From: Rhodovibrio salinarum DSM 9154 | GTDB taxonomy: Bacteria > Pseudomonadota > Alphaproteobacteria > Kiloniellales > Rhodovibrionaceae | Assembly (NCBI RefSeq): GCF_000515255.1 | Contig: NZ_KI911559.1 | Location: 1,153,548 to 1,217,547, forward strand | Length of the DNA: 64,000 nt | Reading direction: 5' to 3' | In this document: positions 55,247-64,000 of the stretch, one piece after another | How the letters are laid out: each line of letters begins with the position of its first letter | Position numbering within the stretch: the stretch's first letter is position 1 | Notes under the pieces: model-generated | Seen by the model: the letters and a program-made list of their open reading frames with translations, nothing else | Databases searched by the model: none | Told to the model about the DNA's origin: nothing | Program-made: the position numbers and the translations under genes

Positions 55247-56599
55247 TCAGGAGGTCTCGGGAGCCGGCAGGTAGATGCCGCGGCCGTCGCGGGCTTCCAG
55301 CTTTTGCAAGGTTTGTCGGATCGCCGGGGCGAACCGCTCGCTCAGGCGTTTCGGCCCGATCGTCCAGGACAGCCCCAGCTGCAGCGCCCGGTCGATTGTC
55401 TCCAGATCGCCGACGCCTTCCGCGGCGGCGAAGCCGGCCTCGTTGACCAGCACGCTTGCCGCGCGCAGGGCGATCAAGCCCGGGCTGTCGGACACCTCGA
55501 CCAGCGCGATCCCCTCGTGCCGGGCGGTCTTGTGCAGTTCGTGCCTAGTCGCCGCGTCCAGCCCGGCGGTCGTGAAGGCGAGGCAGGGGCGCTCCATGAA
55601 CGGGGCCGGGGCGATGTCCAGCAGGGCGAGGCCGTTCGATCCCGCGCGCTCCGCGGCCGTACGGCCGTCGGTCGTGGCGACCGGGCAGACCTGGGCCAGC
55701 AGCTCCATGAACGGCCCGACCTCGTTGACGGCTTCCGGTGTTTCAGGCGTCGGGCGGGGGTGATCGTAGAAGCCGCTGCCGCTCTGCCAGCCGAGCTTGC
55801 CGCTGGCCGCCAGCTCGGCGACCTTGGGATCGGGGGCGAACCGCGCGGGCTGCCCGAGTGCCTGCCACAGCCGTTCGGCGTGTTCGGCGGCGACATTCGT
55901 GCCCGTGAGGTCGATCTGTGCGAACGGGCCCAGCGGCGCGCCCAGCGCGGTGGCGAGGCAGCCGTCCAGCGCGTCGACGTCGGCCAGGCCCTCGGCGCGC
56001 ATGCGCCCGGCTTCCAGGAACAGCGGCTGGGAACAGCGGTCGACCAGAAAACCGGGACTGTCCGCGACGCGCAGCGCGACCTTACCCAGACGCATGGCAA
56101 ACTCGTTGAGCGGTGCCCAGGCGGGCGCGGCGCACACCACCTCGACCACGCGGGTTCGCGGTACCGGGGGCACGAAGTGCAGGCCGGCCAGATCGGTCCG
56201 GCCGATGGCCTGGCCCAGCGCGGTGACCGACAGCGTACGGGTGTTGGTCGCCAAGCGGGCGGTGGGCACTGTTGCGGCCAGGTCGCGGAGCAGCGCCGCC
56301 TTGGCCTCGAAATCCTCGGGAATCGCCTCGATGATCAGGTCGCTGTCGGCCAACGCGTCCAGCCGCCCGACCGTCAGCCCGGCCAGCGCGCGGTCGCGCT
56401 CCGCCGCGTTCAGCCGCCCGCGTTCGACCGCACGGTCAAGGGCATCCCGAAGGGTCCTTTGTGCGCGATCGGCGGTCGGGGGATCGCGGTCGACCAGCAC
56501 GGTGGGGAGCCCGGACAGCATGCAGGCCTGCGCGATCCCGGTCCCCATGCGCCCGGCGCCGACCACCCCGACGCGCCGAATGGCGTTGTCCGTCATCAA
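55247..56599 (-). CDS. 3-hydroxyacyl-CoA dehydrogenase
   Basis: 450 residues. NAD-binding motif [30 protein letters not shown] at the start, [16 protein letters not shown] with the catalytic His, and two copies of the C-terminal 3HCDH helical domain, as in the PaaH-like long form ([19 protein letters not shown]... and [23 protein letters not shown]). Oxidises a 3-hydroxyacyl-CoA, perhaps in aromatic or glutarate breakdown, given the glutaryl-CoA-dehydrogenase-like neighbour 39 nt away. Confidence 0.88.
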   Translation of the reverse strand: MMTDNAIRRVGVVGAGRMGTGIAQACMLSGLPTVLVDRDPPTADRAQRTLRDALDRAVERGRLNAAERDRALAGLTVGRLDALADSDLIIEAIPEDFEAKAALLRDLAATVPTARLATNTRTLSVTALGQAIGRTDLAGLHFVPPVPRTRVVEVVCAAPAWAPLNEFAMRLGKVALRVADSPGFLVDRCSQPLFLEAGRMRAEGLADVDALDGCLATALGAPLGPFAQIDLTGTNVAAEHAERLWQALGQPARFAPDPKVAELAASGKLGWQSGSGFYDHPRPTPETPEAVNEVGPFMELLAQVCPVATTDGRTAAERAGSNGLALLDIAPAPFMERPCLAFTTAGLDAATRHELHKTARHEGIALVEVSDSPGLIALRAASVLVNEAGFAAAEGVGDLETIDRALQLGLSWTIGPKRLSERFAPAIRQTLQKLEARDGRGIYLPAPETS

Positions 56600-56638
56600 G
56601 CCCCCTGCTTGGCCACGCGTCTCCGCGAGGTGAAACGC

Positions 56639-57865
56639 CTACTGGAAGGCCTGCAGGCCGGTCTGCGCGCGGCCGAGGATCAGGGCGTGGATGTCGTGCG
56701 TGCCCTCGTAGGTGTTGACCGCTTCCAGGTTCATGACGTGGCGGATCACGTGGTACTCGTCGGCGATGCCGTTGCCGCCGTGCATGTCGCGCGCCTGCCG
56801 GGCGATCTCCAGCGCCTTGCCGCAGGCGTTGCGTTTCATCATTGAGATCATCTCCGGCGTGTCGCGTCCGGCATCCATCAGGCGGCCAAGCTGCAAGGCA
56901 CCCTGCAGGGCGAGCGCGATCTCGGTCTGCATGTCGGCCAGCTTCTTCTGGACCAACTGGGTCTGGGCGAGCGGCTTGCCGAACTGCTTGCGGTCCAGCG
57001 TGTACTGCCGGGCGGCGTGCCAGCAGAACTCCGCCGCTCCCACGGCGCCCCAGGAGATGCCGTAGCGCGCCTTGTTCAGGCAGCCGAACGGGCCCTTGAT
57101 GCCGGAGACGTTGGGCAGAAGGTTCTCCTCCGGCACGAACACCTCGTCCATCACGATCTCGCCGGTGTCCCAGGCGCGCAGCGAAAACTTGCCTTCGATC
57201 TTCGGGCTGCTCAGGCCTTCCATCCCGCGTTCCAGGATGAAGCCGCGGATCTTGCCGTCGTGCGCGTCCGACTTGGCCCAAACGATGAAGACGTCGGCGA
57301 TCGGGGAGGAGGTGATCCACATCTTCGCGCCCGACAGCGTGTAGCCGCCGTCGACCTGCTTGGCGCGCGTCTTCATCGAGCCGGGGTCGGAGCCGGCGTC
57401 CGGCTCGGTCAGGCCGAAGCAGCCGAGCCATTCGCCGCTGGCCAGCTTGGGCAGGAACTTCTGCTTCTGGCTTTCGCTGCCGTAAGCGTGGATCGGGTGC
57501 ATGACCAGCGACGACTGCACGCTGAGCGCCGAACGGTAGGCGCTGTCGACCCGCTCCACCTCGCGTGCGATCAGGCCGTAGGAGACGGCGTTGACGCCCG
57601 CCCCGCCGTAGGCTTCCGGGATCGTGGCGCCGAGCAGGCCGAGTTCGCCCATCTCGTTGATCACCGCGCGATCGGTGCGCTCGTGGCGGTTCGCCTCCAG
57701 CACGCGCGGCATCAGCTTGTCCTGGCAATAGTCCCGCGCGCTGTCGCGGATCATCCGCTCTTCATCGCTGAGCTGCTCGTCCAGGCGCAGCGGATCGTCC
57801 CAGGCGAACGGCGGCTTCTCCTGCCGCGCGGGGTCGGTCTTCGGCGCGGGATCGGCGGGCGTCAT
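56639..57865 (-). CDS. Glutaryl-CoA dehydrogenase-like acyl-CoA dehydrogenase
   Basis: 408 residues. FAD/acyl-CoA dehydrogenase with [21 protein letters not shown] (substrate and flavin site), [52 protein letters not shown], and the end [28 protein letters not shown], where the Glu in YEGTHD is the catalytic base, typical of glutaryl-CoA dehydrogenase. ATG 57865 starts a Pro/Asp-rich leader of about 25 residues. Confidence 0.9.
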   Translation of the reverse strand: MTPADPAPKTDPARQEKPPFAWDDPLRLDEQLSDEERMIRDSARDYCQDKLMPRVLEANRHERTDRAVINEMGELGLLGATIPEAYGGAGVNAVSYGLIAREVERVDSAYRSALSVQSSLVMHPIHAYGSESQKQKFLPKLASGEWLGCFGLTEPDAGSDPGSMKTRAKQVDGGYTLSGAKMWITSSPIADVFIVWAKSDAHDGKIRGFILERGMEGLSSPKIEGKFSLRAWDTGEIVMDEVFVPEENLLPNVSGIKGPFGCLNKARYGISWGAVGAAEFCWHAARQYTLDRKQFGKPLAQTQLVQKKLADMQTEIALALQGALQLGRLMDAGRDTPEMISMMKRNACGKALEIARQARDMHGGNGIADEYHVIRHVMNLEAVNTYEGTHDIHALILGRAQTGLQAFQ

Positions 57866-58014
57866 GGCGGGTCCTTCATGCGTTCGGTGACGTCGGCTTG
57901 GTCCGGCGCGCGCGGGGCGCAGGCGGCCGGGCGCATGCGTCTCTGACGGCGAGATTATAGCCGCCTGCGGGCGGGGCAAGCCACCCCGGGCCTTTCTGCC
58001 AGCGCTGGCGCCGG

Positions 58015-58452
58015 CTAGCCGTGCTCAATCGTGAAGCCGTCGTGCGCCAGCACCATACGCTCGATCGCGATGCCGCCGTAGTCGCCGGTTCCGGACAGGG
58101 CCGGTCCCTCGATCTTGCGGATGAAGGCGCCCTTCACCCGCCACACCACGACGGGGGTGTGCTCCTCGTTGAGCAGTGCAATCCTGATATCCCGGCGCTC
58201 TGCCTTCATTCCTTCGACCGTGCGGAACCAAGCGTAGAGGTCGTTGTCGCCGGCTACGATGCCCCGGTGCAGAACGATGTCGGCGTATCGGATCACGGTG
58301 GGGATCGGGCGTGGCGCGTATTCCGGGCTGTTGCCTTCCCGGTAGTAGGTCACGTCCGTTTCCGCCGTCAGGCCTTCGACGCGCGTAAAGCCCAAGCGGG
58401 TGCCACCCCACTCGACGGTGAAGTGGAAGTTCAGCAGCGGATGGCTGGTCAT
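58015..58452 (-). CDS. Phage-tail-tube-like protein (gp19/TIGR02241 family)
   Basis: 145 residues, one complete tail-tube domain: [89 protein letters not shown] and the end [18 protein letters not shown]. This is the inner-tube family of contractile phage tails and extracellular injection systems. It overlaps the second tail-type gene by 4 nt. No sheath, baseplate, spike or ClpV-like gene is in the neighbourhood, so the pair stands alone. Confidence 0.85.
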   Translation of the reverse strand: MTSHPLLNFHFTVEWGGTRLGFTRVEGLTAETDVTYYREGNSPEYAPRPIPTVIRYADIVLHRGIVAGDNDLYAWFRTVEGMKAERRDIRIALLNEEHTPVVVWRVKGAFIRKIEGPALSGTGDYGGIAIERMVLAHDGFTIEHG

Positions 58453-58964
58453 GTCGTGTTCCCTTCGTCGTCGCGGGCATCGCCCTTCGGTTTCGCCAGC
58501 ACCCAGCTGATCGTGGTGTAGCTGAGTTCGAGTTCCTCCAAGGCGAGCTCGGGCCATACCGCATCGAACCGCGGCCCGGTCCAGCGCACCGGGAAGGCCT
58601 GGAGCAAGGTAAAGGTCCAGGCAGGCGTTTCGTCCCAGGGCTGGCGCAGGTGATGGATGCGCACCCGGCGCCGGTCATCGCCGCTGCGTGCGGCATCCCG
58701 GCGCCAGCGGTAGAAGGTCTGGTCGCTGTCGATCGCGCGGGTCAGGGTGACCGTTTGCGCCGCGCCATCGGCCGTGCGCTTGGGATCGGTTAGCTGCAAG
58801 TCCGAGACCTGCCGCACGCCGACTTCCGTCTCGCCGATCAAAACCCGGAAATGACCGTTCAGGATCGGGTCCGGCCGACCGCCGCCGGCCGCGAAACCCG
58901 GCACCCGCAGGTCGGGCAGGCGGATGTTTGGGCGGAAACGATCGACGAAGCGGCGCGTGGGCAT
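58449..58964 (-). CDS. Second phage-tail-type protein
   Basis: 171 residues. Divergent gp19-like domain: FRVLIGETEVGVRQVSDLQLT, VTLTRAIDSDQTFYRWRRDAARSGDDRRRVRIHHL, PAWTFTLLQAFPVRWTGPRFDAVWPELALEELELSYTTISWV. A basic/Pro N-terminal stretch precedes it. ATG 58964 is chosen; longer frames start in intergenic sequence. Upstream partner of the gp19-like gene with ATGA coupling, so both proteins are made together and may assemble as a hetero-tube. Confidence 0.78.
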   Translation of the reverse strand: MPTRRFVDRFRPNIRLPDLRVPGFAAGGGRPDPILNGHFRVLIGETEVGVRQVSDLQLTDPKRTADGAAQTVTLTRAIDSDQTFYRWRRDAARSGDDRRRVRIHHLRQPWDETPAWTFTLLQAFPVRWTGPRFDAVWPELALEELELSYTTISWVLAKPKGDARDDEGNTT

Positions 58965-59157
58965 GCGGGGTAGGATGCGGTGACCGCTCGTCGGGGTCAA
59001 CGCACGGTTGATTGGACGGCACCCTTGCTTGCGCCGGCCATACAGCATTCACAGCCATTGTGGATGGCGTCGGGTTGACCTTCCAGTGGGGGCAAACACC
59101 ACCTGTCAGTCAACCAAACGGTTCGAAGCCAGAGATAAGGACAAGGACCGAGACACG

Positions 59158-59805
59158 ATGACCCTGTTGCAAACGATCCTGGCGCTCTGGGCCGTCACGG
59201 CGGCGGCCAGCGTTGTCCTGCTGCTGCGCGATTTGCGGCGCAACAATCCGGAGATTCAGGGCCTGATGCGCTGGGTCTGGATTCTGACCGTGCTGTATTC
59301 CGGGCCGCTCGGCCTGGCCGGCTATTTCTGGGCGGGGCGCAAGCAGATACCGCACGACGATCTGGCGCGCCGGGCCTTCCGGTCGGTCGCGCACTGCTAT
59401 TCCGGCTGCGGGCTGGGCGAAATCGGCGGCCTGCTGCTCACCGTCGGGCTGCTTGGCTTGGGGACCACGGCGACCGCGCTCGTCACCTTTGCCGCCGCTT
59501 ATGTGGCGGGCTTCGCCCTGACCATCGGGCCGTTGATGCAGGGTGGCGAATCCTTCCGCGAGGCCCTGTCCGATACGCTGTGGAGCGAGACCGCCAGCAT
59601 CGCCGTCATGGAAGTCACCGCGATCGCGGTCGACCTCTGGCTTGCTGGCTCGGCCGGCATCGGGGCGGCCTTGTTCTGGATTTCGCTGGTGGTGTCGCTG
59701 ACGATCGGGCTGGTCGCGGCCTATCCGGTCAACGTGTTGCTGATCCGCTTCGGCGTGAAGGAAGGCATGCACAGCCCGAAGGCGCACGCCGCCCACGCGC
59801 ACTGA
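59158..59805 (+). CDS. DUF4396 membrane protein
   Basis: 215 residues. Hydrophobic helices TILALWAVTAAASVVLLL, WVWILTVLYSGPLGLAGYFWAG, LLLTVGLLGLGTTATALVTFAAAYVAGFALTIGPLM and LFWISLVVSLTIGLVAAYPVNVLLIRFGVKEGMHSPKAHAAHAH. The CYSGCGLGEIGG and GVKEGM segments, with a His-rich tail, mark the DUF4396 family, whose function is unknown; the Cys/His content hints at metal or copper binding. Start ATG 59158. Divergent from the tail-like genes. Confidence 0.85.
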   Translation: MTLLQTILALWAVTAAASVVLLLRDLRRNNPEIQGLMRWVWILTVLYSGPLGLAGYFWAGRKQIPHDDLARRAFRSVAHCYSGCGLGEIGGLLLTVGLLGLGTTATALVTFAAAYVAGFALTIGPLMQGGESFREALSDTLWSETASIAVMEVTAIAVDLWLAGSAGIGAALFWISLVVSLTIGLVAAYPVNVLLIRFGVKEGMHSPKAHAAHAH

Positions 59806-59817
59806 GGATCCAGGCGC

Positions 59818-60708
59818 CTACCGGCCGTCCAGGGCCGCGCGCAGGGCGGTCCAGGTTTTGACCGGCTTGCTCAGGCGTACGCGTCGGTCCCCCGGGAAGC
59901 CCTCGGCTTCGAGCTGCGTCAGCAGCCGGGCGTAGACTTCCAGCATGATCCGGCAGGGCCGCGCCGAGGCCGGGTGCAGCTCCGCCAGCTGCGTGCGTAC
60001 TTCGGCGTAGCGGCGACGCGCCTGTTCGGCCAGCGCGCGGCAAGCACCAATCCGGTTCGGGTCTGCGAGGACGCCGGCGGCATCGCGCGCGTCGACCCCG
60101 GCATCGGCCAGCAGGTCGCTCGGCAGGTACAGCCGGCCTTCCGCGCCGTCGCCCGCCTGGTCGCGCAGGATGTTGGTGAACTGCAAAGCTTCGCCCAGTG
60201 CGACCGCGATCTCGTGCTTGCGGTAGGCGGTTGCCTGCGGGTCGCCATCGCCGAAGATCTGCATGGTCAGCATGCCGACCGCGCCCGCGACCTGCCGGCA
60301 GTAGTCGCGTAGCTCGGCGAAGGTCGGGGCGACCAGGCCGCCGCGCGCGTCGACCGCCATGCCGTCAATCACCGCGTGGAACTCCTCGCGCGGCAGGGAA
60401 AAGCGGTCGCGATAGCTGGCGAGCACGCGCGTCGTCGCGGTCTGCGGCCGGCCGCGGTAGATCCGGTTGACTTCCGCGCGCCAGCTGTCCAGCCGGTCCA
60501 GCTTGCGGGTCTGCGTCTCATTGCCATCGGCGACGTCGTCGACCGCCCGGCAGAAGGCGTAGACGGCATAGGCGGCCTCGCGCCGTTCGCGCGGCAACAG
60601 CCGCATGCCCCAGAAGAACGAGGTGCCGGCCGCGCGCACCACTTGGCGCACCTCGCCGATATCCCAGTGCGAATGTGCCGGCGCCGGATCGAACGTGGCG
60701 GCGGTCAT
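59818..60708 (-). CDS. hpnD: Presqualene diphosphate synthase (HpnD-type)
   Basis: 296 residues, trans-isoprenyl head-to-head synthase. First Asp-rich motif AVYAFCRAVDDVADG, then second VALGEALQFTNILRD (DxxxD-type NILRD), and the substrate region SFFWGMRLLPRERREA at the start. Makes presqualene diphosphate for hopanoid synthesis. The other hpn genes are not here. The phytoene synthase alternative is possible but the size and motifs resemble HpnD. Confidence 0.87.
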   Translation of the reverse strand: MTAATFDPAPAHSHWDIGEVRQVVRAAGTSFFWGMRLLPRERREAAYAVYAFCRAVDDVADGNETQTRKLDRLDSWRAEVNRIYRGRPQTATTRVLASYRDRFSLPREEFHAVIDGMAVDARGGLVAPTFAELRDYCRQVAGAVGMLTMQIFGDGDPQATAYRKHEIAVALGEALQFTNILRDQAGDGAEGRLYLPSDLLADAGVDARDAAGVLADPNRIGACRALAEQARRRYAEVRTQLAELHPASARPCRIMLEVYARLLTQLEAEGFPGDRRVRLSKPVKTWTALRAALDGR

Positions 60709-60765
60709 GGGCGAGTAGCGTCCTTATTTATGACAAGGGAAGGAAGCGGCACGGGGCAATGCGCT

Positions 60766-60841
60766 TGGTGCCGGCGGAGAGACTCGAACTCCCAACCTAC
60801 CGATTACAAATCGGTTGCTCTGCCAGTTGAGCTACGCCGGC
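60766..60841 (-). tRNA. tRNA-Thr (anticodon TGT)
   Basis: Acceptor stem GCCGGCG / CGCCGGC, D arm GCTC..GAGC, anticodon stem ACCGA / TCGGT with loop TTTGTAA (anticodon TGT at positions 34-36), T arm GGGAG-TTCGAGT-CTCTC, discriminator A, and CCA encoded (60766-60768). The 5' end is at 60841. All arms pair perfectly. Confidence 0.97.
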
Positions 60842-60917
60842 GCTGGCCCCGGTGGGCACGACAGCCGCAAGATATCTGCGCATCCAGGCGCTCGCAAGGA
60901 ACGTGGGCGCGCGTTGC

Positions 60918-61787
60918 CTACAACTTCCCGTCCAATGTCAGCAGCGGATCGTACAGTTCCGGCCGGCGGTCGCGGAACAGGCCCCAGGCAGCCCGCTGGT
61001 TGGCGAGCGCGTCGAGGTCGAAGGTGGCGGCGACGGCGGTTTCGCGGTCCTCACCGGCTTCGGCCAGTAGGGCGCCGGTGTTGTCGGTGACGAACGAGCG
61101 GCCGTAGAAGGTGACGGTGCAACTGTCGCCTTCTTCCGCGCCGATCCGGTTGCTGGCGACCACCGGCATCAGGTTGGCGGCGGCGTGGCCCTGCATCACC
61201 CGCTGCCAGTGGCCGCGGCTGTCCAGGGTGGGGTCCTGCGGTTCGCTGCCGATCGCGGTCGGGTAGAACAGCACCTCCGCGCCCATCAGCGCCATCGCGC
61301 GCGCGGCTTCCGGGAACCACTGGTCCCAGCAGATCGCCGTGCCCATGCGCCCGAAGTGGGTGTCGAACACCATGAAACCGGTGTCGCCGGGGTTGAAGTA
61401 GAACTTCTCCTGATAACCCGGCCCATCGGGGATGTGACTCTTGCGGTAGACGCCCAGGATCGTGCCGTCGGCGTCGATCATGGCGAGGGAATTGTAGTGC
61501 GCGGTGTTGGCGCGTTCGAAGAAGGAGATCGGCAGCACCACGCCCAATTCGCCTGCCAGCGCGGCGAAGCGCGCGATCACCGGATGTCCTTCGAACGGGC
61601 GGGCGAGGTTGAACAGCTCCGCCTTCTGGTCCTTGCAGAAGTAGGGCGTCTCGAACAGCTCCTGCAGCAGGATCGCCTGGGCGCCGTCGGCCGCGGCCTG
61701 GCGGACCAAGGCTTCCGCCCGGTCCAGGTTGTCGTGCGTATCCCAACTGCAGGCCATCTGCGTGGCCGCGACGGTGATCTCGCGCAT
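60918..61787 (-). CDS. aguB: N-carbamoylputrescine amidase
   Basis: 289 residues, nitrilase superfamily. Glu in LLQELFETPYFCKDQ, Lys in YRKSHIPDGPGYQEKFYF, Cys in GTAICWDQWFPEAARAM, all as in AguB; GHWQRVMQGHAAANLMPVVASNRIG is also characteristic. Converts N-carbamoylputrescine from agmatine to putrescine. No agmatine deiminase (AguA) is in view. Next to putrescine aminotransferase-like and glutamine-synthetase-like genes. Confidence 0.94.
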   Translation of the reverse strand: MREITVAATQMACSWDTHDNLDRAEALVRQAAADGAQAILLQELFETPYFCKDQKAELFNLARPFEGHPVIARFAALAGELGVVLPISFFERANTAHYNSLAMIDADGTILGVYRKSHIPDGPGYQEKFYFNPGDTGFMVFDTHFGRMGTAICWDQWFPEAARAMALMGAEVLFYPTAIGSEPQDPTLDSRGHWQRVMQGHAAANLMPVVASNRIGAEEGDSCTVTFYGRSFVTDNTGALLAEAGEDRETAVAATFDLDALANQRAAWGLFRDRRPELYDPLLTLDGKL

Positions 61788-61896
61788 CTTGGGTGTCCGC
61801 CCCTTGTCGGTGGCTCGTCCTGACTGCGGTCGATTGCATCAGCAAACGGGCGCGAGACCAAGGGGCAACGCGCCCGTGCCGGTGCTGGGCGGCTGG

Positions 61897-63273
61897 CTAG
61901 AGCACACCCAGATCGCGCGCGGTGCGGTCGATGCAGGTCCGCAGCGTGTCGACCATCTGGTCGATATGCGTGCGCTCGAACGTGAGCGGCGGGGAGACGA
62001 TCATGGCGTCGCGCACCGCCCGCAGGATCACGTCCGAGGCGAAACAATGGTCGCGGCAGATCGTTCCCGCCTTGCCCAGTGGTTCGAAGTGTCGGCGGGT
62101 CGCCGGGTCGGCGCACAGCTCGACCGCGCCAACCAGGCCCAGCGACCGGACCTCGCCCACGATCGGATGGTCGCGCAACTCCGCCAGTCGCCGGGCCAGG
62201 TAGGGGCCGGTGTCGTCGCGGACCTTCTCGACCAGCTGCTCGCGTTCCAGGATCGCCAGGTTTTCCAGCGCGACCGCGCAGGCGACCGGGTGGCCGGAAT
62301 AGGTGAAGCCGTGGAAGAATTCGCCGCCCTCGGCGATCAGCGTGTCCGCCACGCGCGGGCCGACCATCACCGCGGACAGCGGCAGATAGCCGCTGGTGAT
62401 CCCCTTGGCCAGGATCATCAGGTCGGGCTCCAGGCCGTAGTATTCGCTGGCGAACCAGTGGCCGGTGCGCCCGAAGCCGGTGATCACCTCGTCCACGATC
62501 AGCAGCACGTCGTACTTGCGGCAGATATCCTGCACCCGCGGCCAGTAGGTCTCCGGCGGGATGATCACGCCGCCCGCGCCCTGCAGCGGCTCGCCAACGA
62601 AGGCGGCCACGTTTTCCGGGCCGATCGACAGGATCTTGTCCTCGACCGCCTGGGCGGCGGCCTCCCCGAAGGTGGCGGGCGACAGCTCGCCGCCGTAGTC
62701 GAACCAGTAGGGCGGCATCACATGCTCGAAGCCGGGCAGCGGCAGGCCACCCTGGCCGTGCATCGCCGCCTGACCGCCCAGCGACGCGGAGGCCATGGTC
62801 GAGCCGTGGTAGGCGTGCACGCGGGAGAGGAAGACCGTCTTTTCCGGCTGGCCCTTGAGCGCCCAGAAGTGCCGGACCATCCGCACCATCGTATCGTTGG
62901 CGTCCGAGCCGGAGGAGCCGAAGAACGCCCGGTCCAGGCCCTTCGGCGTCAGCTCGGCCAGCTTGGCCGCAAGCTCGATCGAGGGCGGCGTCGCCGTCTT
63001 GAAGAAGGCGTTGTAGTAGGGCAGCTGCAGCATCTGGTCGTAGGCGGCCTGCGCCAGCTCCGGCCGGCCGTAGCCGACGTTGACGCACCACAGCCCGGCC
63101 ATGGCGTCCAGGATGCGCCGGCCCTCGCTGTCGGTCAGGTGCACGCCGTCGGCGTGGGTGATGATCCGGCTGCCGCCTTCCTCGGCAAGGCCCTTGTAGT
63201 CGGTGAAGGGGTGCAGGTGATGCGCGGTGTCGCTTTCGCGCCAGCGGACGGTCTGGTCGGGTTGGCTGGTCAT
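61897..63273 (-). CDS. spuC: Class III aminotransferase, putrescine-pyruvate type
   Basis: 458 residues. Cofactor-binding FFGSSGSDANDTMVRMV, EPLQGAGGVI, LLIVDEVITGFGRTGHWFASE, and the PLP Lys in LAKGITSGYLPLSAV (about residue 290). The HLHPFTDYKGLAEEGGSRIITHADGVHLTDSEGRRILDAMAGLWCVNVGYGRPEL opening is like SpuC-type omega-amine:pyruvate aminotransferases. The flanking aguB and gamma-glutamylputrescine-synthetase-like genes support putrescine as substrate, though related diamines or beta-alanine are possible. Confidence 0.88.
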   Translation of the reverse strand: MTSQPDQTVRWRESDTAHHLHPFTDYKGLAEEGGSRIITHADGVHLTDSEGRRILDAMAGLWCVNVGYGRPELAQAAYDQMLQLPYYNAFFKTATPPSIELAAKLAELTPKGLDRAFFGSSGSDANDTMVRMVRHFWALKGQPEKTVFLSRVHAYHGSTMASASLGGQAAMHGQGGLPLPGFEHVMPPYWFDYGGELSPATFGEAAAQAVEDKILSIGPENVAAFVGEPLQGAGGVIIPPETYWPRVQDICRKYDVLLIVDEVITGFGRTGHWFASEYYGLEPDLMILAKGITSGYLPLSAVMVGPRVADTLIAEGGEFFHGFTYSGHPVACAVALENLAILEREQLVEKVRDDTGPYLARRLAELRDHPIVGEVRSLGLVGAVELCADPATRRHFEPLGKAGTICRDHCFASDVILRAVRDAMIVSPPLTFERTHIDQMVDTLRTCIDRTARDLGVL

Positions 63274-63334
63274 GTCGGGGTCGGCTCCGAACGGGAAATC
63301 CTGAGGGGAGAAACGGCGGCGGCAGGCCGCGTCC

Positions 63335-63442
63335 TCAGGGGTTGAAGCCGATCCGGGCGCAGGTGATCAGCACGTCCGCCGCGACGTCGCGGGCGCGGCG
63401 GGGCAGGGGATGTTCGCTGGTCGGAATCATCTTTTCGCTCAC
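63335..63442 (-). CDS. Short frame after the glutamine-synthetase-family gene
   Basis: 35 residues starting GTG, overlapping the synthetase stop (GTGTGAGC), reading SEKMIPTSEHPLPRRARDVAADVLITCARIGFNP. Tight coupling and codon use suggest it might be translated, but there is no recognised family. Confidence 0.3.
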   Translation of the reverse strand: MSEKMIPTSEHPLPRRARDVAADVLITCARIGFNP

Positions 63443-64000
63443 ACGTTGAGCAGCAGGTGCTCGCGCTCCCAGCTGGAGATCACACGCTGGTAGGCTTCCA
63501 GCTCGGCGTCCTTCACGGAGGTCACCACCTGCACCAAATCTTCGCCCAGCACGCGCTTCAGGCCGCTGGACCGGGAGAAGCGGTGGAGCGCGTCATAGAG
63601 CGTGCGCGGCAGGGTGTGCGCCAAACGGTAGCCGCTGCCCTCGACCGGCTTGGTCGGCTCCAGCTCCTCGACCATACCAAGATAGCCGCAGGCGAGCGAG
63701 GCGGCCATCGCCAGGTAGGGGTTGCAGTCCGCGCCAGCGCAGCGGTTCTCCACCCGCCGGCTGTCGGCGCCGGACACGGGCACGCGGAAGCCCACCGTGC
63801 GGTTGTCCAGGCCCCAGTGCGTGTTGATCGGCGCATCGGAGTGGCGCATCAGCCGGCGATAGGAATTCACGTTGGGCGCCAAGAGCGGCATCACCGCCGG
63901 CAGATACTTCTGCAGCCCGGCGATGTAGGAGAGGAACAGCTCGCTGTTTTCGCCGTTGTGGGAATTGGCGAACAGGTTGCGCCCGGTGGTTGAGTCCAGC
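63439..64000 (-). CDS. Glutamine synthetase-family protein (gamma-glutamylputrescine synthetase type), C-terminal part
   Basis: The last 187 residues of a gene cut by the right edge. Glutamine synthetase catalytic-domain features: LAPNVNSYRRL, NRTVGFRVPVSGADSRRVENRCAGADCNPYLAMAASLACGYLGMVEELEPTKPV, and the C-terminal LGEDLVQVVTSVKDAELEAYQRVISSWEREHLLLNV. The R-x-E-x-R and the ADCNPYLAMAA motif are as in PuuA-type enzymes rather than GlnA. Context with aguB and the putrescine aminotransferase supports polyamine use. Confidence 0.88.
   Translation of the reverse strand, partial: LDSTTGRNLFANSHNGENSELFLSYIAGLQKYLPAVMPLLAPNVNSYRRLMRHSDAPINTHWGLDNRTVGFRVPVSGADSRRVENRCAGADCNPYLAMAASLACGYLGMVEELEPTKPVEGSGYRLAHTLPRTLYDALHRFSRSSGLKRVLGEDLVQVVTSVKDAELEAYQRVISSWEREHLLLNV

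Overview
The window reads as a GC-rich alphaproteobacterial chromosome segment. Lineage clues are an F1-ATPase zeta-type inhibitor (DUF1476 family), an HpnD-type presqualene diphosphate synthase for hopanoids, FrcA-like half-size sugar ABC ATPases, a TANGO2/NRDE protein and the overall codon style. A photoactive yellow protein (PYP) gene points to a phototactic or light-responsive, possibly halophilic, member of the Rhodospirillales-like groups; this placement is inference. Both window edges cut genes: a class III aminotransferase at the left and a glutamine synthetase-family enzyme at the right.

Layout. 1-4.5 kb: polyamine-type ABC operon (potB-potC-potD-potA-aminotransferase, minus strand) with a divergent LysR regulator. 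5.7-9.9 kb: GNAT acetyltransferase, cysS, an NRAMP transporter with a DtxR/MntR-like palindrome in its promoter, and a LysE-family exporter. 9.9-14.2 kb: a sulfite-dehydrogenase-like molybdoenzyme with its c-type cytochrome, an ATP-grasp enzyme, a probable structured small RNA, and a Tll0287-like haem protein. 14.3-16.7 kb: the PYP locus (pyp, a PAS_5 protein, a p-coumarate:CoA-ligase-like enzyme), directly downstream of purC. 17.6-20.1 kb: NRDE protein, zeta protein, and an RHH antitoxin whose ParE partner is truncated at the edge of an AT-rich islet carrying one unknown gene. 20.1-23.2 kb: purB, fdhD and mobA. 23.3-28.2 kb: LysR regulator, a two-gene DUF3100 membrane system and two dehydrogenases. 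28.3-42.5 kb: an oxidative sugar-catabolism locus (secreted mutarotase, SMP-30 lactonase, DgoK, DgoA, GntR regulator, two CUT2-type ABC importers, XylB-like sugar dehydrogenase, IlvD/Edd sugar-acid dehydratase). 42.9-54.9 kb: the reductive pyrimidine degradation regulon (hydA, ABC importer, two candidate N-carbamoyl-beta-alanine hydrolases, RutR-type regulator, preA-preT). 55.2-57.9 kb: a 3-hydroxyacyl-CoA dehydrogenase and a glutaryl-CoA-dehydrogenase-like enzyme. 58-59 kb: two phage-tail-tube-like genes standing alone. 59.2-60.8 kb: DUF4396 protein, hpnD and tRNA-Thr. 60.9-64 kb: agmatine/putrescine catabolism (aguB, aminotransferase, glutamine synthetase family).

How the parts fit. The sugar locus holds every step of an oxidative non-phosphorylative entry followed by KDPGal kinase and aldolase (De Ley-Doudoroff style), although the dehydrogenase and dehydratase look most like the Caulobacter xylose enzymes. 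The pyrimidine regulon is tied together by two RutR-like palindromes ahead of its two operons. The sulfite dehydrogenase and the Tll0287-like haem protein share an ATTC-N8-GAAT palindrome upstream, the pattern described for persulfide-sensing SqrR/BigR repressors. All four ABC solute-binding-protein genes are followed by a GC-rich hairpin, which would favour surplus binding protein. The most distinctive feature is the PYP locus: chromophore residues Y42, E46 and C69 are kept, but several chromophore-pocket positions differ from the Halorhodospira protein, and a previously unassigned PAS_5 gene lies between pyp and the ligase gene.
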